A stretch of 64,000 bases of DNA, from contig NC_079501.1 in assembly GCF_030052815.1 (NCBI RefSeq), positions 86,499,849 to 86,563,848 of the forward strand. The letters run 5' to 3'. Positions within the stretch are counted from its first letter, which is position 1. Each line of letters starts with the position of its first letter. Shown here one piece after another: positions 21,161 through 33,073 of the stretch. A program made the position numbers and the translations under genes. The DNA comes from Hevea brasiliensis. Taxonomy: Eukaryota; Streptophyta; Magnoliopsida; Malpighiales; Euphorbiaceae. The notes beneath the pieces are model-generated. The model searched no databases, had not been told where the DNA came from, and saw only the letters and a list, made by a program, of their open reading frames with translations.

Positions 21161-22971
21161 ACCACAAATCAAGACCCATATGTGGTGTTACATGACAACT
21201 ACTATGGGCGAAAACCGCTTTTTGATCAGCAATTCTAAAAGGGGTCAAACTAATGACCTTAAATTAGTGCTTCTTAAGAGGAAACCCAAGTTTTAAATTT
21301 AATCTTTGCATTTTTTTATTTATTTATTTCTTTTGTTTATCACACTCCCAAACTTAATTTCGATATTTGTTCACTTTGTAGGTTCAAGAAGCACTTGAAA
21401 GGAGCAATGGGGATCAAACTCATAAATCTTCAAGGGAAGGCATGCTTTAAGGGGGAGTATTCTATATCTATTAGCTTTTCCTTGTTATTACATTTATGAT
21501 GCTGCTCTTGACCTATTTATGATATCTTGATGACATTAAAGACAATGTCAAATTTGAGTTTGGGGGATCTTTTCATGCATTGCATTCATATATTATATTT
21601 TATTATGCATCACCTTATTATGTCTATATTATATTTGTGTATGAAAAATCCAGAAAATTTTTGCAAATTTTGAACTCTTTGAAAAGGGTTTTAACTTATA
21701 ATTATAACTAAAACCTTGATGAGCTAATGATTGGACTTTCTGGGAAAGAGGAATGAATGTAACTGGATAGGCAAAAAGGCTTTAATATGTTGTTTGTGAA
21801 AAACTTAATCACCTAAGTGGAGTTAAACTAGTTAAACCCCGTCATAGCCATTAATTTATCACATTGAACTTGTAAAATTAGGAGAAAACTTTTGAAATAC
21901 AAGCAAACCTAAAAAATACCTCACCAGCTCTAGAACATGTCTCTTTGGACCTATCAAGGCGAAATCCTAGCATATGCTTGGTGAAGAGATGATTAAGGCA
22001 TTCTTTGATATAACCTCACTAAGCCTTAGCCACCCTTAATTAAAATATATATCTCTTGCAGCCAACTTGAAGCCTATATCTATCCCCTTAGAATTTATTG
22101 CTTACCCACAATATTGTTTACCTGGCCTCTAGCCTAAACACCTACCCTACCCTACCCTTTTGAGAAAGCTAAATGCATAAGTAAAAAGTATATTAAGTGT
22201 AAAAAAAAAATGGAGAGAGGATGTAGAACTCAAGAAAGAGTGTAAGTGTGCAATTGAAATCAAAGAAAAATTTACCTTTCCAATCCAGCAAAAGCAATGA
22301 GTTTGGGGGAGAGGACAAAAGGGACATAAAAAAAAAAGAAAAAAAAAAGGAAAGAAGAAGAAGAAGTCCCAAGATAAGTATCATGGAAGCATGCTTGGCA
22401 CTATAAAAAAATAAATAAATAAATAAATAAAAACAAAAGTCCTTCCTCTCCATATAAAATCAGTAGAATAAACTTAGTATACTTGATATTTTATGCATAC
22501 ATGCTATCCTCATATTTGCATTCCCTAAAAACCTTCCATTGGCAACCAATTCATTATCCCTTTAACCCCATTACAACCCTTTTAAAGACCTTTTGATTTT
22601 TTGAAAAGTGTATGCTATATTAATGGAGATAGAAAATTGAGATATGCCTATGGAGTTAGAATTGAGTCACTTCATCACAATTTCCATAATAGAGGCAAAT
22701 TTGGGGGAGTAAGTGTTTCTCAAGTCTATCCTAATAAAATAGGTTATTTGTGACTTATTAATGGCCTTGCATAGAGGAATAATTAGTTGAAGCACCATGA
22801 AGGGTGTGAAGCTCTAAGCAGGTAGCTGTTGAGGTCTTTATGCCTTGAAAGTGGGAATTGGTAGTGTCTAATTATGTGCAAGTTTTCTGTTATGTTTCTA
22901 AGCACCCCAATGAGTTTTTATAAAGTTTTAATTTGCTTGAGGACAAGCAAAGATTTGAGTTTGGGGGTATT
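21161..22971 (+). mobile_element. Athila/Tat-type gypsy, 3' internal region
   Basis: This non-coding tail has hallmarks of these long gypsy elements: GTGCTTCTTAAGAGGAAACC near 21269 and repeated purine tracts TTTGAGTTTGGGGG at 21553 and 22954, with weaker ones at 22299 and 22699. No pol or envelope-like frame is present. The left part of the element lies outside the window, because Copia A inserted into it at 21160/21161. The clade is an inference from these motifs only. Confidence 0.65.
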
Positions 22972-24371
22972 TGATTGCATCAAATTAAAGTTAACATGCA
23001 TTGCATTTTGTTAGCATTTAGTATCCTTTTATATTTATTTTTATATGTTTTCATTATTATTTTAGAAAACATGTTAATCCAACTCAATTCATTGATTTTT
23101 ATATTTTATCAGGTGTTTTTATGTGGTTCTAGAATTAAAGACGAGTTTGGAAGAGATTTGGAGGTCAAAATGTGAAGAATACAATGCCAAAAACATTACA
23201 CGGGCCGTGTAACTTGCCCCATGTAACTTCCTGGACCCCGTGCAACCTTCTGGACAAAGAAAACTTGAAAAACAAGAGTGGCAGAAAGTTACACGGGGCA
23301 GGGGCGTGTAACACTACATGGGCCGTGTAAAGTACCCTGTCAGCAATTCTGATGCAATTTTTCTACGTTCCAACCCGACCTGGATGGACCTCTAATGCTT
23401 CTAGGACTCTGAAATTAGGGTTTTTACACCAGATATAAATATAACAAGTCAAGAATTGAGGGGGGAGAGGAGAATTAACATTCAAGAGCCGATTTACATT
23501 CAAGGAGGCACATCAACCTCAAGGGAAGCAAGGGAGAAACAAGATCTGCAAGACTGCTAGAAGGGATTTTAAGTTGATGTTCGAAAAGTCCAAGGCTGCA
23601 ATTCTTTTTCTCGGTTCTTTCACTTTATTTTCTTCTCATGTCTTCTCTTTATCTTTTTATAATCTTGATTGTAAAACCCACCATGGGTGAGTAGGTTCTT
23701 TATTCTAGGGTTAGGGTGTAGCACTCTCAATTTCATTATGGATCTGGTTTGATTTTATTTAATACTTTGGGTATTTTATTCTTTGATTCAATCTCTTGTG
23801 ATCTTAATGCATGCCATGTGTTGGTACCCACTTAGTATTGATTACAGATATTAATTGAAGGACTGAAAGGTGAAGATTAATATTAGAAAATTAGGATTTT
23901 GAACCTAGAAAATCTGACCTAGAGATAGGCTGATGACCTTTGTGGAGTTCCAAAATTAATCAAAGATCTTAAAGGGTTTTAATTAATTTAATCACCACGA
24001 AAGTAGGGTTTATGTTAATTAAAATATACCTTGAGTGCCTTGAGAGAGGACTTAAGATAACTTAGGATTAATTTCCATCAAAGTGATAATCTCCCATTTA
24101 TTGAATGAATCAGATTGATTCCATAATTGATTGAAGTGTAAACCCCTAGCTCTAGAATGCCTTTGTCCATTAGTATTTTATTTTAGTTAATAATTTAGAT
24201 TGTATTTCTTTCAATTTAGATATAATTATTATTTCTCTACAATTTGATCATCCAGATAATTAAAATCACTATAGTTTGGTACTCAACACGGTCCTCGTGG
24301 GAACGATACTCTACTCATCACTTTATTACTTGTTAGCGATCCGTGCACTTGCGGTGGTTGTAAAACCAGCA
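22972..24371 (+). mobile_element. Athila/Tat-type gypsy, 3' LTR
   Basis: The LTR begins TGATTGCATC just after the purine tract GTTTGGGGGTATT and ends near GTAAAACCAGCA, at which point sequence homologous to the Copia leader starts. It contains repeated GGCCGTGTAA/TTACACGG motifs (23190-23330). Near its end it has TCGTGGGAACGATACT and ATCCGTGCACTTGCGG, typical of such LTR ends. The boundaries are approximate. Confidence 0.65.
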
Positions 24372-25114
24372 AAAAATAGTCCTTAAACAAATGAAATTAC
24401 ATCCTATGTAATATAACACTTATGTTAGATGCCACTATAAATAAAATTAATTATTACATCCTAAAAAAGAACAAAAGAAATAAATTCAATCACATTGGTC
24501 TTTCATTGTCCATGATCATCCATCATGCATATTAACATTTAACACTTAAACATAAATATATATGCATAATTAAATTGAATATCATATATCCAATTTATAA
24601 CTAAATTTGAATCTCATTTAAATTAATCTCAAATTTAGGACCCTTTCCAAATTTAATTTTCATGAAAACAATTTTCATAATTCATTTGCATGATTGGAAA
24701 TCCTAATTAAACCATTTAATTAGGTCTAGGCATGATTTCGGGTCATCAATTATACAACAATTGCATAAAAGTCCCTAAAACCACCATAACACGGCCTTAC
24801 AAGTAAAACACGCCCTGTGTTCAACAACACAGCCCGTGCAACATTTACACAGCCTGAGGCATTAAATTACATGGCCTGTGTAACACAATAGCATGGTCGT
24901 GTTAATCTATAACTTGGCCCGTGTAACTCTCTGCCCATTTTGTGTGCTACAAACCCAGAGACATGGCCCGTGGCCTGGGACATGCACAGGCCGTGTTTCA
25001 TGCGGCAATAAGATTTTCTTAGGGCTTTTCAATCCGAATCTCATTCAAATCATCCCAAATCTCATCCAATCACACAATTAAGTCCCATAAACAATCCTAA
25101 TGGCAAATATAGTG
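24372..25114 (-). mobile_element. Copia B leader, truncated
   Basis: The reverse complement matches parts of the Copia A leader (1933-2000 and 2530-2720), including ATGATGGATGATCATGGACA-type sequence. It lies next to a PBS and LTR, so this is the 5' leader of a minus-strand Copia relative. The gypsy LTR cuts it off at 24371. Repeated CACGGCC/GGCCCGTG motifs occur at 24790-25000. Confidence 0.75.
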
Positions 25115-25126
25115 GCTCTGATACCA
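25115..25126 (-). other. Copia B primer-binding site
   Basis: GCTCTGATACCA, reverse complement TGGTATCAGAGC, a perfect initiator tRNA-Met complement three bases from the LTR end at 25130. Confidence 0.92.
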
Positions 25127-25129
25127 AAT

Positions 25130-27301
25130 TGATGGCGTTGGGAAGCGTGGTTAGGGCCTTAGAGGATGAATTTCAAAAATTTTATCTAGGGTTTCATGCA
25201 TACATATAAGTGTATTATGATCCTAGCCTTTCTCTAATGCCCTAAAGCATGTCAAAACACTCTTTTAACATGCATTTGTGATTCATTTGCCATTAAAGAT
25301 TGAGGTTTAACAATTAAACCTAGCAAACCCTAACTAAAGGAGGGTTTAAAGACAACTAACCTGAAGGGGCGCAGAATCAAACTTCTTGCTCCCTTTGGTA
25401 GTTTCCAAGAGCACCACTTGTTGCTCCTCTAGCTTGTCCACCACAAGCTTCCACCAAGATCACCTTAGGCAGCCCAAGTCCTCTCTTTGATGCTTGCTAA
25501 CCACTAACAATTAGGGTATTTGCTTTAGGTGATATTCTAATGGATGTATTTGGGCTAGAAACTCTTTCTAGTGATTTTGATTCAAGAAAGAAACAAGCTT
25601 TCTTTCTATCATCAATGGAGGAAAAACACAAGAAGGAGAGAGAAAGAGGTTGCCGTCCAAGGTAGGAGAAGAAGAAGAAGAAGAAGAAGAAGATTCAACT
25701 CCCTTGGTCCTTTTTTTATCTTGTATTTATATACAAAAGATAAAATAGATAATAGTGTGCCACATGTCAAGATCCTATTTTATCTTGCTTTTAGTGTGTC
25801 TTAAACTCATTAATCCACTTGTCAAGACAAGATTAAATCATCTAAATGTCATCTTCCATCACATGAAAGACAAATGGCACACATCAATAGGTGCCACGTG
25901 TCACCATCTCATGGTGCCAAGTGTCACCATGTAAAATTACCATTTTGCCCTTGTATTGAATTTTGAGTTCTCCACCCAAAATTATAATTTCTCCCTCAAA
26001 TTAATTTATATCACATATAAATTAATTAATTAATTAATCTCCATTAATTAATCTTACAATTAAATTCATATTTAAACTCTTTAAATATAAATTCAACTTT
26101 CATCATACATCCAATATTCAAGATTTAGTTTCAAGTCATGCTAGGGACTTTGCAATCTTATTGCAAACCAAATCTATTTAATTAATTAATTAAACTCTTT
26201 AATTAATCAATTAAATCATAATTTACTTGGTGGTTAACTTATGTAGGTCTGTGACTTACTAGGCTCGTTACTAATTGGCAATGAGAAATGATATTAACTC
26301 TTAATATCATTAGAACTCTTCCAACCCACAAATGATTTTCCCAAATCATTTTAGGCATCTCATAGACCATGGTTGACACCTAGCATAGCATGCCATGGCC
26401 ACCCAATTAGCAATAAGGTTTATCCTAAAATGAACCTTTAATCATACGTTACCATACACTAAAATCCCTCCATATTATGTCCCAATTCCATTTAGGGTCA
26501 TGGTTGAGTCAAACCCCTTTTATGGAATCTTATGCACTCATTTGAAATCTAATTCTTGACATATAAGACTTTACCATCAGAAAACACCTTTCCTGACAAA
26601 GTCATCCGTCCTGGCCAAGAACTTAAACTTGTCAAGAACAGCTCAAATCCGCATAGGACTTTTAACCCTGTTTACTCAAGGCTACGGATCCCCTCTTGAC
26701 TGAACCCCTATCCCACCATATGACTAATCTGAGCCAACACACACCGAAGTATCCATACACAGTATAGATATGTAAGTGGTATCAAACTCAAACCACCCAT
26801 GTAAGAGACAACTGTGTCATCTCAGGTCTAAGAATTATATGCACTAGTATGACACAGATAACATTTTATTGACTTGAGTAAACGCCATGTTCATGTTATC
26901 TGAACGTCACAAGTTTGACCTACTTATTTCATAAGTATCCACTGTATTTATCCCGATATCTCATATCAGATGGCATGAGGCTCACCATTCCATATTCATC
27001 AGTATCTCATACTGATCAATGGAGATAAAAAGAGGTGACAGCTCTTTGGATATAATACGCCCACCAAAATATCTTTTAGTTGCGAACTCTAATTTTTAAC
27101 AAACGTCCCATATATTCTACCACTCATATTCTTATCTCATAAGAATAGAACACATAACATATTGCTAATGGACAATTTCAAATAAATATGGTATTAAACA
27201 CACATAACATTTAAATGAAACGTTCATTGCCATTATATTATTTGCAATGTTATTTACAAGTTACAAGATTAGTGCATGCTCTAGGGCACACATAACTAAC
27301 A
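25130..27301 (-). mobile_element. Copia B 5' LTR
   Basis: A 2,172-bp LTR on the minus strand. On the plus strand it reads TGATGGCGTT...ACTAACA, and its 5' end (TGTTAGTTATGTGTGCCCTAG on the minus strand, first 20 bases shared in pattern) resembles that of Copia A. It is clearly diverged from Copia A LTRs, so it is an older or sister lineage. A run of AAG repeats (25672-25693) lies inside. Confidence 0.88.
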
Positions 27302-29406
27302 ATTTATTAATAATTATTATATGATTATATTTAATTAACGACAATTGAAAAAGCTTAGAAATTTCACTGGACAATTTAGATCGTCAAATAATTGCCTTTT
27401 TTCAAATAATGTCCAATCGGAATTAAATTGGTCCAATTTTAAATTGTTTGACGTGCTGAATTCATTGATAGCCTTGCATCATCGATCCTACAACTAGATC
27501 ATTTAGAAAACGCCCTAAAATTAAGTTACTGCTTACCCATTTATTACTCAAGTTTTCCAGCGGCTGTGGAGGTTGCTACTAATCAAAGAAGGATTTCTCC
27601 ATAGTGCTAAGTCCAGCACCGTCGAAGGGAGACCATATAGGCATTGATGGTGGCTAGAGTCGTTCTTGGGAACTCGTGCTGTGTGGATCTCTCTTCCTTT
27701 GGCTTCGCTTCATTTCACAATCCCAAATGGTTGCTGGTCATTTTTGCTCATCAAGAAAGGAAGGTGCTAATTACCCGAAGTCTAGTAGGTGGCTTCTTGG
27801 GCTGGTGTCTTCGCCGGCCGGGATAGAGCAAAATGGGCGAGTCTGGTCTTCCAGAAAGAGCAATACATAGGGAAGAAGTATATATTTTACTTACAAACTT
27901 AGTTTAAGTCCAATTTAATTAGCAGTGATGCTAATGACAGTTAGACTAATTTTAATTAAATTTAACTGCAATATTATTTATTTTTTATTTAGTCATTTAC
28001 TTATTTTAGTAATCTTCACTGGTCGAGAATCTTAATATTTCGTTTCCAAACTAATATGTGTGTTACACAAACAATTGATTAATTGTGAGTCTTTCAATTG
28101 TATCATTTATTTTTATTCTAAGATTGAGAGTAAGAGTTGTTGAAAGAGAACCGTAAAACATTGTTCTTGACTTTCTCTTTTGAGTAAGGTTTTTTTTTTT
28201 TCTTAAGAGTGCTAAGTTTGTACTTAAAATTGTAATGAGTTTGATCTTCATTCAAAGAAAAATTTATTGAGTGGAGTGATACTCTTGAAAGAGTGTTTTG
28301 ATGAAAGAACGTAAGTTTGAAATAGTCACACTTTCATAAATTAATTGTATTATTATTCTTCTTCCTCCTCTTATTAATTGTTCAATTTAATCATATCCTT
28401 TTAAAAATTTTAAATGAACCCAATTTATTTTTCCCTTTTGAGTTACATCAAGAAATAACAATTAGTTTACATTAAATACTTAAGAACGAGTGAGACGAAA
28501 TTTAAATATATATCATTCATATTGATCTCTTATTACTTAATACTACATCAAAAGTAATATTTTAATAATATTAATTACAAAAAAAATGTTGCTTTAATCT
28601 AATAGGTAGAAGTGACTTAAGTTAATATTTATCCTTCAATATTTCAAAGTAAATTAATTAAGAAGATATTGATAATAGATTCAAAATATAAAAAATTGAA
28701 AATTTGTGATAAGTAAAAAAAAAATTATTATTTTAAATTTATTTATATATATATTAATTTGAACACAAAATTAGAATTACGAACATAATATAATTATATA
28801 ATATATGTACGTGTATACATGCGCATATATTGCCTAAGTAATATAAATTTTTAGATTCGTGCCTAATCATAAACATAATATTAAGAAAAGTCAAATATTT
28901 CTGAATTTTTTTCAATTATGTCCATCTTTTGAATTTTAATAAAGTTATTCTAATTTCAAACAGTAATTGTAAATTTATCTAATAATAATTAATTAAAGTT
29001 GATGTCAGGATACTTATGTGACAACTGATTAAAATTAAATAATAATTTTTAATTTTTGAAGTCTAAATAATTTCGATTAAAATATTATTTATTAAAAATT
29101 TGGATCGAGATACATGTGTCTCTTAATTATATATATATATATCCCAATAATCTATAATGTAAACAATTCAATTTTGAAAATTGATAAAATTATAAACTAT
29201 CCTTTAAAATTAAAACAAAATTATTAAAATTTAAATAATATATGATATAGATAATTACAAAATTAAAGTTAAACTTCAGCTATATGTTATATCAGAAGTT
29301 GTGCCACTGCTGGTGAATGAATAAAAGGGATCAAAAAGAAGATTAAAACCATATTTGAGTCAAATTAATGAGACTGAGCAAGTTACAAACTGGTCTCTTG
29401 AACAAA
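27302..29406. other. Host intergenic DNA, no supported gene
   Basis: AT-rich sequence with a less AT-rich island at 27540-27880 that holds two overlapping short frames (27644-27826 and 27676-27870). I recognise no family in them. Nothing else is supported. Confidence 0.5.
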
Positions 29407-29697
29407 TTAGAATAGAGCAGAAGGCTTTGGAATCCTCTTAAAAAAGGAGAGATTACTACGATTACCAGTGTTCAAATGAGCTAAATGTCCAGCAAAACAA
29501 TGCATCATCCCAACATAAGCATCTCTACATCCTCTCAAAAGCTTCATAGCAGAAGAGACTTTTGGTCGCACATTTTCCTTGATCTTCCATCTGCCAGCTT
29601 TCACAGTTTTCTTTTGTTTCAACCTCTGATATCTTCTTCTTCTCCTACGCCTCTTTATATTTGTGCAAAATGCACTAATGCTAATCATCATTTCCAA
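29407..29697 (-). CDS. Possible small basic protein, uncharacterised
   Basis: This is a 96-residue open frame without introns. It starts MEMMISISAF and has a run of seven Arg at residues 16-22, then a Lys/Arg-rich stretch, a middle block MKLLRGCRDAYVGMMHCFAG and a C-terminus ending RIPKPSALF. The strongly basic N-terminal half could be a nuclear or nucleolar signal. The block RDAYVGMM and the ending KRIPK remind me of short uncharacterised proteins annotated in other eudicots, but I cannot confirm this. It is the only small frame in the low-copy part with such a biased and patterned composition. Its neighbour is the phosphatase gene 670 bases away on the same strand. It could also be a chance frame. 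Confidence 0.45.
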   Translation of the reverse strand: MEMMISISAFCTNIKRRRRRRRYQRLKQKKTVKAGRWKIKENVRPKVSSAMKLLRGCRDAYVGMMHCFAGHLAHLNTGNRSNLSFFKRIPKPSALF

Positions 29698-30059
29698 ATA
29701 CTATGGAAACAAATAATTAACCAAAAATGATGATCCACTTGAACTTTTATATGCCTAAAAGCAAAAGGGCTAGAGTTAGTTGGGTGGTTCCAATGAAATT
29801 ATTCCAGCAAATGAACAAAGTAAATAGAGTTTTCTGGTAAAGGGAAAGTTAGGTTGGGCAGATGTGGATTATCGATGTTGTCCTTGTACTAGAGGCACTT
29901 AAAGTCAGCAAAACGAGTAAAAAATTTAATGTATCAGCTGCCTTAATTTGTCGGTAACAAGTAACACCTAACCAACTGCTATTTTTCTTTTTGTTTTTCT
30001 TTTTCTTTCTCTTTCTGCCATGGCATTCGGTCTTCTCTACTCACAGAATTAATATGATC
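29698..30059. other. Spacer upstream of the small frame
   Basis: Ordinary AT-rich sequence with a pyrimidine-rich tract (TTTTTCTTTTTGTTTTTC, about 29981-30017). No gene seen. Confidence 0.5.
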
Positions 30060-30205
30060 ACTCTTCTGTAGGTTGACAAAGCATTGTCCACCTTAAGTTT
30101 CTTTAAAGATTCATTTTCTGCCAAACCTAGCAGTCTCTAACTGAGACTCGAACTTGAGATCTCCAAACTGATATGACTAGTATCAATGAGCTAAAACTTA
30201 TTGGT
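30060..30205 (-). mobile_element. tRNA-derived SINE
   Basis: On the minus strand the sequence reads TTTAGCTCATTGATACTAGT (box A-like, 30193-30182 at its core), then AGTTCGAGTCTC (box B-like, 30153-30143), at a spacing usual for Pol III tRNA promoters. Around it lies the ACCAATAAGTTTTAGCTC-type start common in plant SINEs. The 3' end is uncertain. It lies about 170 bases past the phosphatase stop codon, likely in or beside its 3' untranslated region. Confidence 0.55.
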
Positions 30206-30370
30206 ATGATCCATCATCTTTATTAACATGTTTGGTATTGAAATATCGACCAGAACAAAGAAAAAGGAATTGTACAGTCTTATATAAGCCTCTCTAGCTA
30301 TTTCTATTTAACTTCATTATCTTAACTTGTGCTTGTGCTTAGTTAATGTGGGTCTGGAGTAATTTCTCGC

Positions 30371-32185
30371 TCAAGTATCGGCAGCCATGAATGCAGTTTC
30401 AATATCTGTCATCCCTCTCATACATATCGAATTAGCCCTAACACCTGAGGGCTGAACTTTATTCCTCTCTGCCATCATTTCAAAAAAAGCATGAGGTGCC
30501 CAACCTACAATATCAATGGAAACACGGCAAAATGTCAAAAACAGTATCTAAAGAAAACCAATAGCTGTGTTGCTCAGACCTATATATGATACTGGAAAAT
30601 CAAAACTGTTGTGTCCAAGAAGATAATAGCATCTGGGTTGGCATTGGCATACCTTCAATCTCATTTGGGTATGGGAAAAATTGTAAATAACAAAATGCAG
30701 CTACTGTTGTTCCTGAATTAAAAGAAAAGAGATTTCCAAAACATAAAATTAGCGATTCTTCTGATATGTGTGCTTTCTGTCATTGCACCAGAATTTAAAA
30801 GTCTTATCGTATGTTTAAAAAAACTATAATCATTTCAGAAGTAGAAAACCTATAAGAGCTCCAGCAAAGACATCAGTCCAATGATGCCAGTAGTCGTCCA
30901 CACGAGAAATACCCACAAGGACAGCAATTAGTACTGGAATAAGTATAATACAGAGTTTAGCTACGTGCCCCCTGCGATCAAACACCCTGAGTTTCCCTGA
31001 CATGTACCAGGCAAGGTAAGTGAGACCTGCAAAGGACCCTGCATTGCATTCTGGAAATTATTACATTTGAACCAGGACTAATTTAATTGGAAAATTATAT
31101 ATGATTGCAGAAACATCAATGTAAACGATCTGTTCCATTTACATGAAGAATGCCCACTAGGAAAGCTTTTATATCCTTCCTTTATAACCTTGGCATCTCC
31201 ATGACAAATAACATCCTTAGTAACCGGATTAAATGCCTGCAGAGAATGCAAATCAACAACAGTTAGGCTAGAAGGCTGGCTTTAAGATGGAGGGTAAGTT
31301 TTGAGAAAATTATTTCATATTTCCAGTAATAAAAGAAAATGAAAATGAAAATGAAGATGTATGTACCTCTTTTCCATCAGGAAAACACCTCCAAAAGAAG
31401 TTTGGCCTCGGTCGACCAACAGCATCTTTGATAGCATCCGTTATAACTCCAGTGACAAGAAGAGAAAACAATAGCCCTGAGCTTGCATAATAATGTAATG
31501 ATACAATGAGCTATTAACATCTAAAATTTATTTCACCAAAACTGTGTATAAAGAGAAATGTCACTGGATTATTATAGGAGTTTATTGTGAATCCAAGACA
31601 CAAACATATGAGTCTCAACTATTTTATATGTGAGTCCATACAGTCCACAATAAATCGGGTTTAGGCATGAATTGTCCAAACAGCTTAGTAATTGAGTGCC
31701 TGTGAGTGAGAACAGAGACAGAATTTCCAATGTACTAAAGAAGAAGTACATGAGAAATACCCAATATGGAGTGATGCAAGTCATAAACATCCTTTCTATA
31801 ATAATAGTACACGCAAAAAACAGCAATTGGCAAAACTCCAGCAAGAATCTGTCAACAAGAAACAGAAGATCACAACAACCATTTTCTTTAACACATCTAT
31901 AACTGACAAGAATACTCATCAAACGATTGCAAATTCAAATACATATAATTAGGAATTTAGGATACATACTGGAACAGCCCACACAGGTACAGTGTTAGGT
32001 TTGAATGGGTATGTTAAATCTGTCATCATCCCTTGCCCAACAAATCGGTGAAAAGGTTCTATAAAGTTCAAAAGAGCATCAATGATCACAAGAAGTAACA
32101 GAATTAGCCAGTCATGCATGTGTATTCTTGCCACCTTCACTCCATGAGATCTTGCAGTATGAGATCCCAACCAGACCTCTGGCAT
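30371..32185 (-). CDS. LPP: Lipid phosphate phosphatase (PAP2 family, plant LPP2/LPP3-like)
   Basis: Seven coding exons join in frame with GT-AG borders: 32185-31970, 31848-31761, 31476-31367, 31236-31143, 31038-30850, 30712-30653 and 30504-30371 (891 nt, 296 aa, stop TGA). The product removes phosphate from phosphatidic acid and related lipids in membranes. The PAP2 signature is complete: K118-x6-R125-P126 (KDAVGRPRP), P164-S-G-H167 and S214-R-x5-H221-x3-D225 ([12 protein letters not shown]). Hydrophobic segments include about 25-38 ([14 protein letters not shown]), 70-90 and 198-213. Length fits Arabidopsis LPP2 (about 290 aa). The start ATG opens [15 protein letters not shown], as in that family, and lies 8 bases inside an exon beginning at 32193 after an acceptor TTTTATAG. 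A 5' untranslated exon must therefore lie upstream. No defects seen. Confidence 0.93.
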
Positions 32186-32193
32186 TTCCCCAA

Positions 32194-33073
32194 CTATAAA
32201 AGGAAAAACAAAGAAATTCACCCAATTAGCCATTGGATTAAGCTTAATTTAAAATGGTTACAAGTGATTTTTCATGTTCCTTATGGCAATGTTGACACAG
32301 GATCAGAGCTAGCCATTGCAAGTATTGATAGATACGTTAGTATATTATTCATGGGTTCATTTCATTTATTAATGAATTTTTATATAAATAATTATAAATT
32401 TCAAGAATCCGTGTGTTTTTAGATTTCATTTGTAAATTTGACAAGAAATTAATGCATAGTTACCCGGATCAGAGCCGCTATATGACATGAACCAGAAGTT
32501 ACCAATGAAGAAAAGCAAAAAGCTTATCATGCAGGATCTATATTCATTAGGGTTAAAAATAATACATGAATGGATAGAAACTATTAACTAAAATGGAAGA
32601 AAAATTTTATAGAAGAAATCCCTGGTGAGAGATCAAATTCTTAGAAGAAGAAGAAGAAGAAAACAGACCTTTCAGGTATAAAAACTCTCTGAAATGGTGA
32701 TTTGATACGAACGAGCATTAGAGATTGTGGATGCATGTGTGGGTGATGCGATACAAGATTATCATTATTAGCTCTTGCATTACCACGTTGCATTCTTTAT
32801 GGCTTTATTTATTTCCTTAAACATTATGAATTATTTTCATTATTTTACGTATCTTCCGTGAAGAACCAAATAAGGCTAAAATGAACATTTGACTTAAATA
32901 GGCCCACGATTAAGGTTAAATATCCCAACTTTTGAAAAAAATATATATATATTTAGAACTTTTATTAATAAAATATTAATTTTATACTTTAAATATTAAA
33001 ATTTATTTTTTTTAATTAAAAATAAAAATTACAAAAATTAATAATTCTAACATTATTACTATATACTAAATGA
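32194..33073 (-). other. Upstream region of the phosphatase gene (5' intron, untranslated exon, promoter)
   Basis: The splice acceptor at 32194-32195 implies a leader intron. A candidate first exon ends near 32669 (CCTGAAAG before GTCTG), followed in the intron by CTTCTTCTTCTTCTTC (32645-32661). Further upstream, near 32792, CAACGTGGTA on the minus strand carries an ACGT core as in plant bZIP/bHLH sites. The exon and promoter calls are guesses; only the acceptor is well supported. Confidence 0.4.

Noticed and set aside
21161..22971. Envelope-like gene in the Athila/Tat-type tail
   Set aside because: No long frame, no membrane segment in a credible frame and no splice signals. Short hydrophobic frames come from poly-A/T tracts.
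27644..27870. Two overlapping short frames in a less AT-rich island
   Set aside because: No recognisable domain, no clear codon pattern and no extension across plausible splice sites. Left as intergenic.
31572..31922. 116-codon minus-strand frame as a separate membrane protein
   Set aside because: It overlaps coding exon 2 of the phosphatase gene in another frame and runs through introns. Its hydrophobicity comes from T-rich intron sequence.
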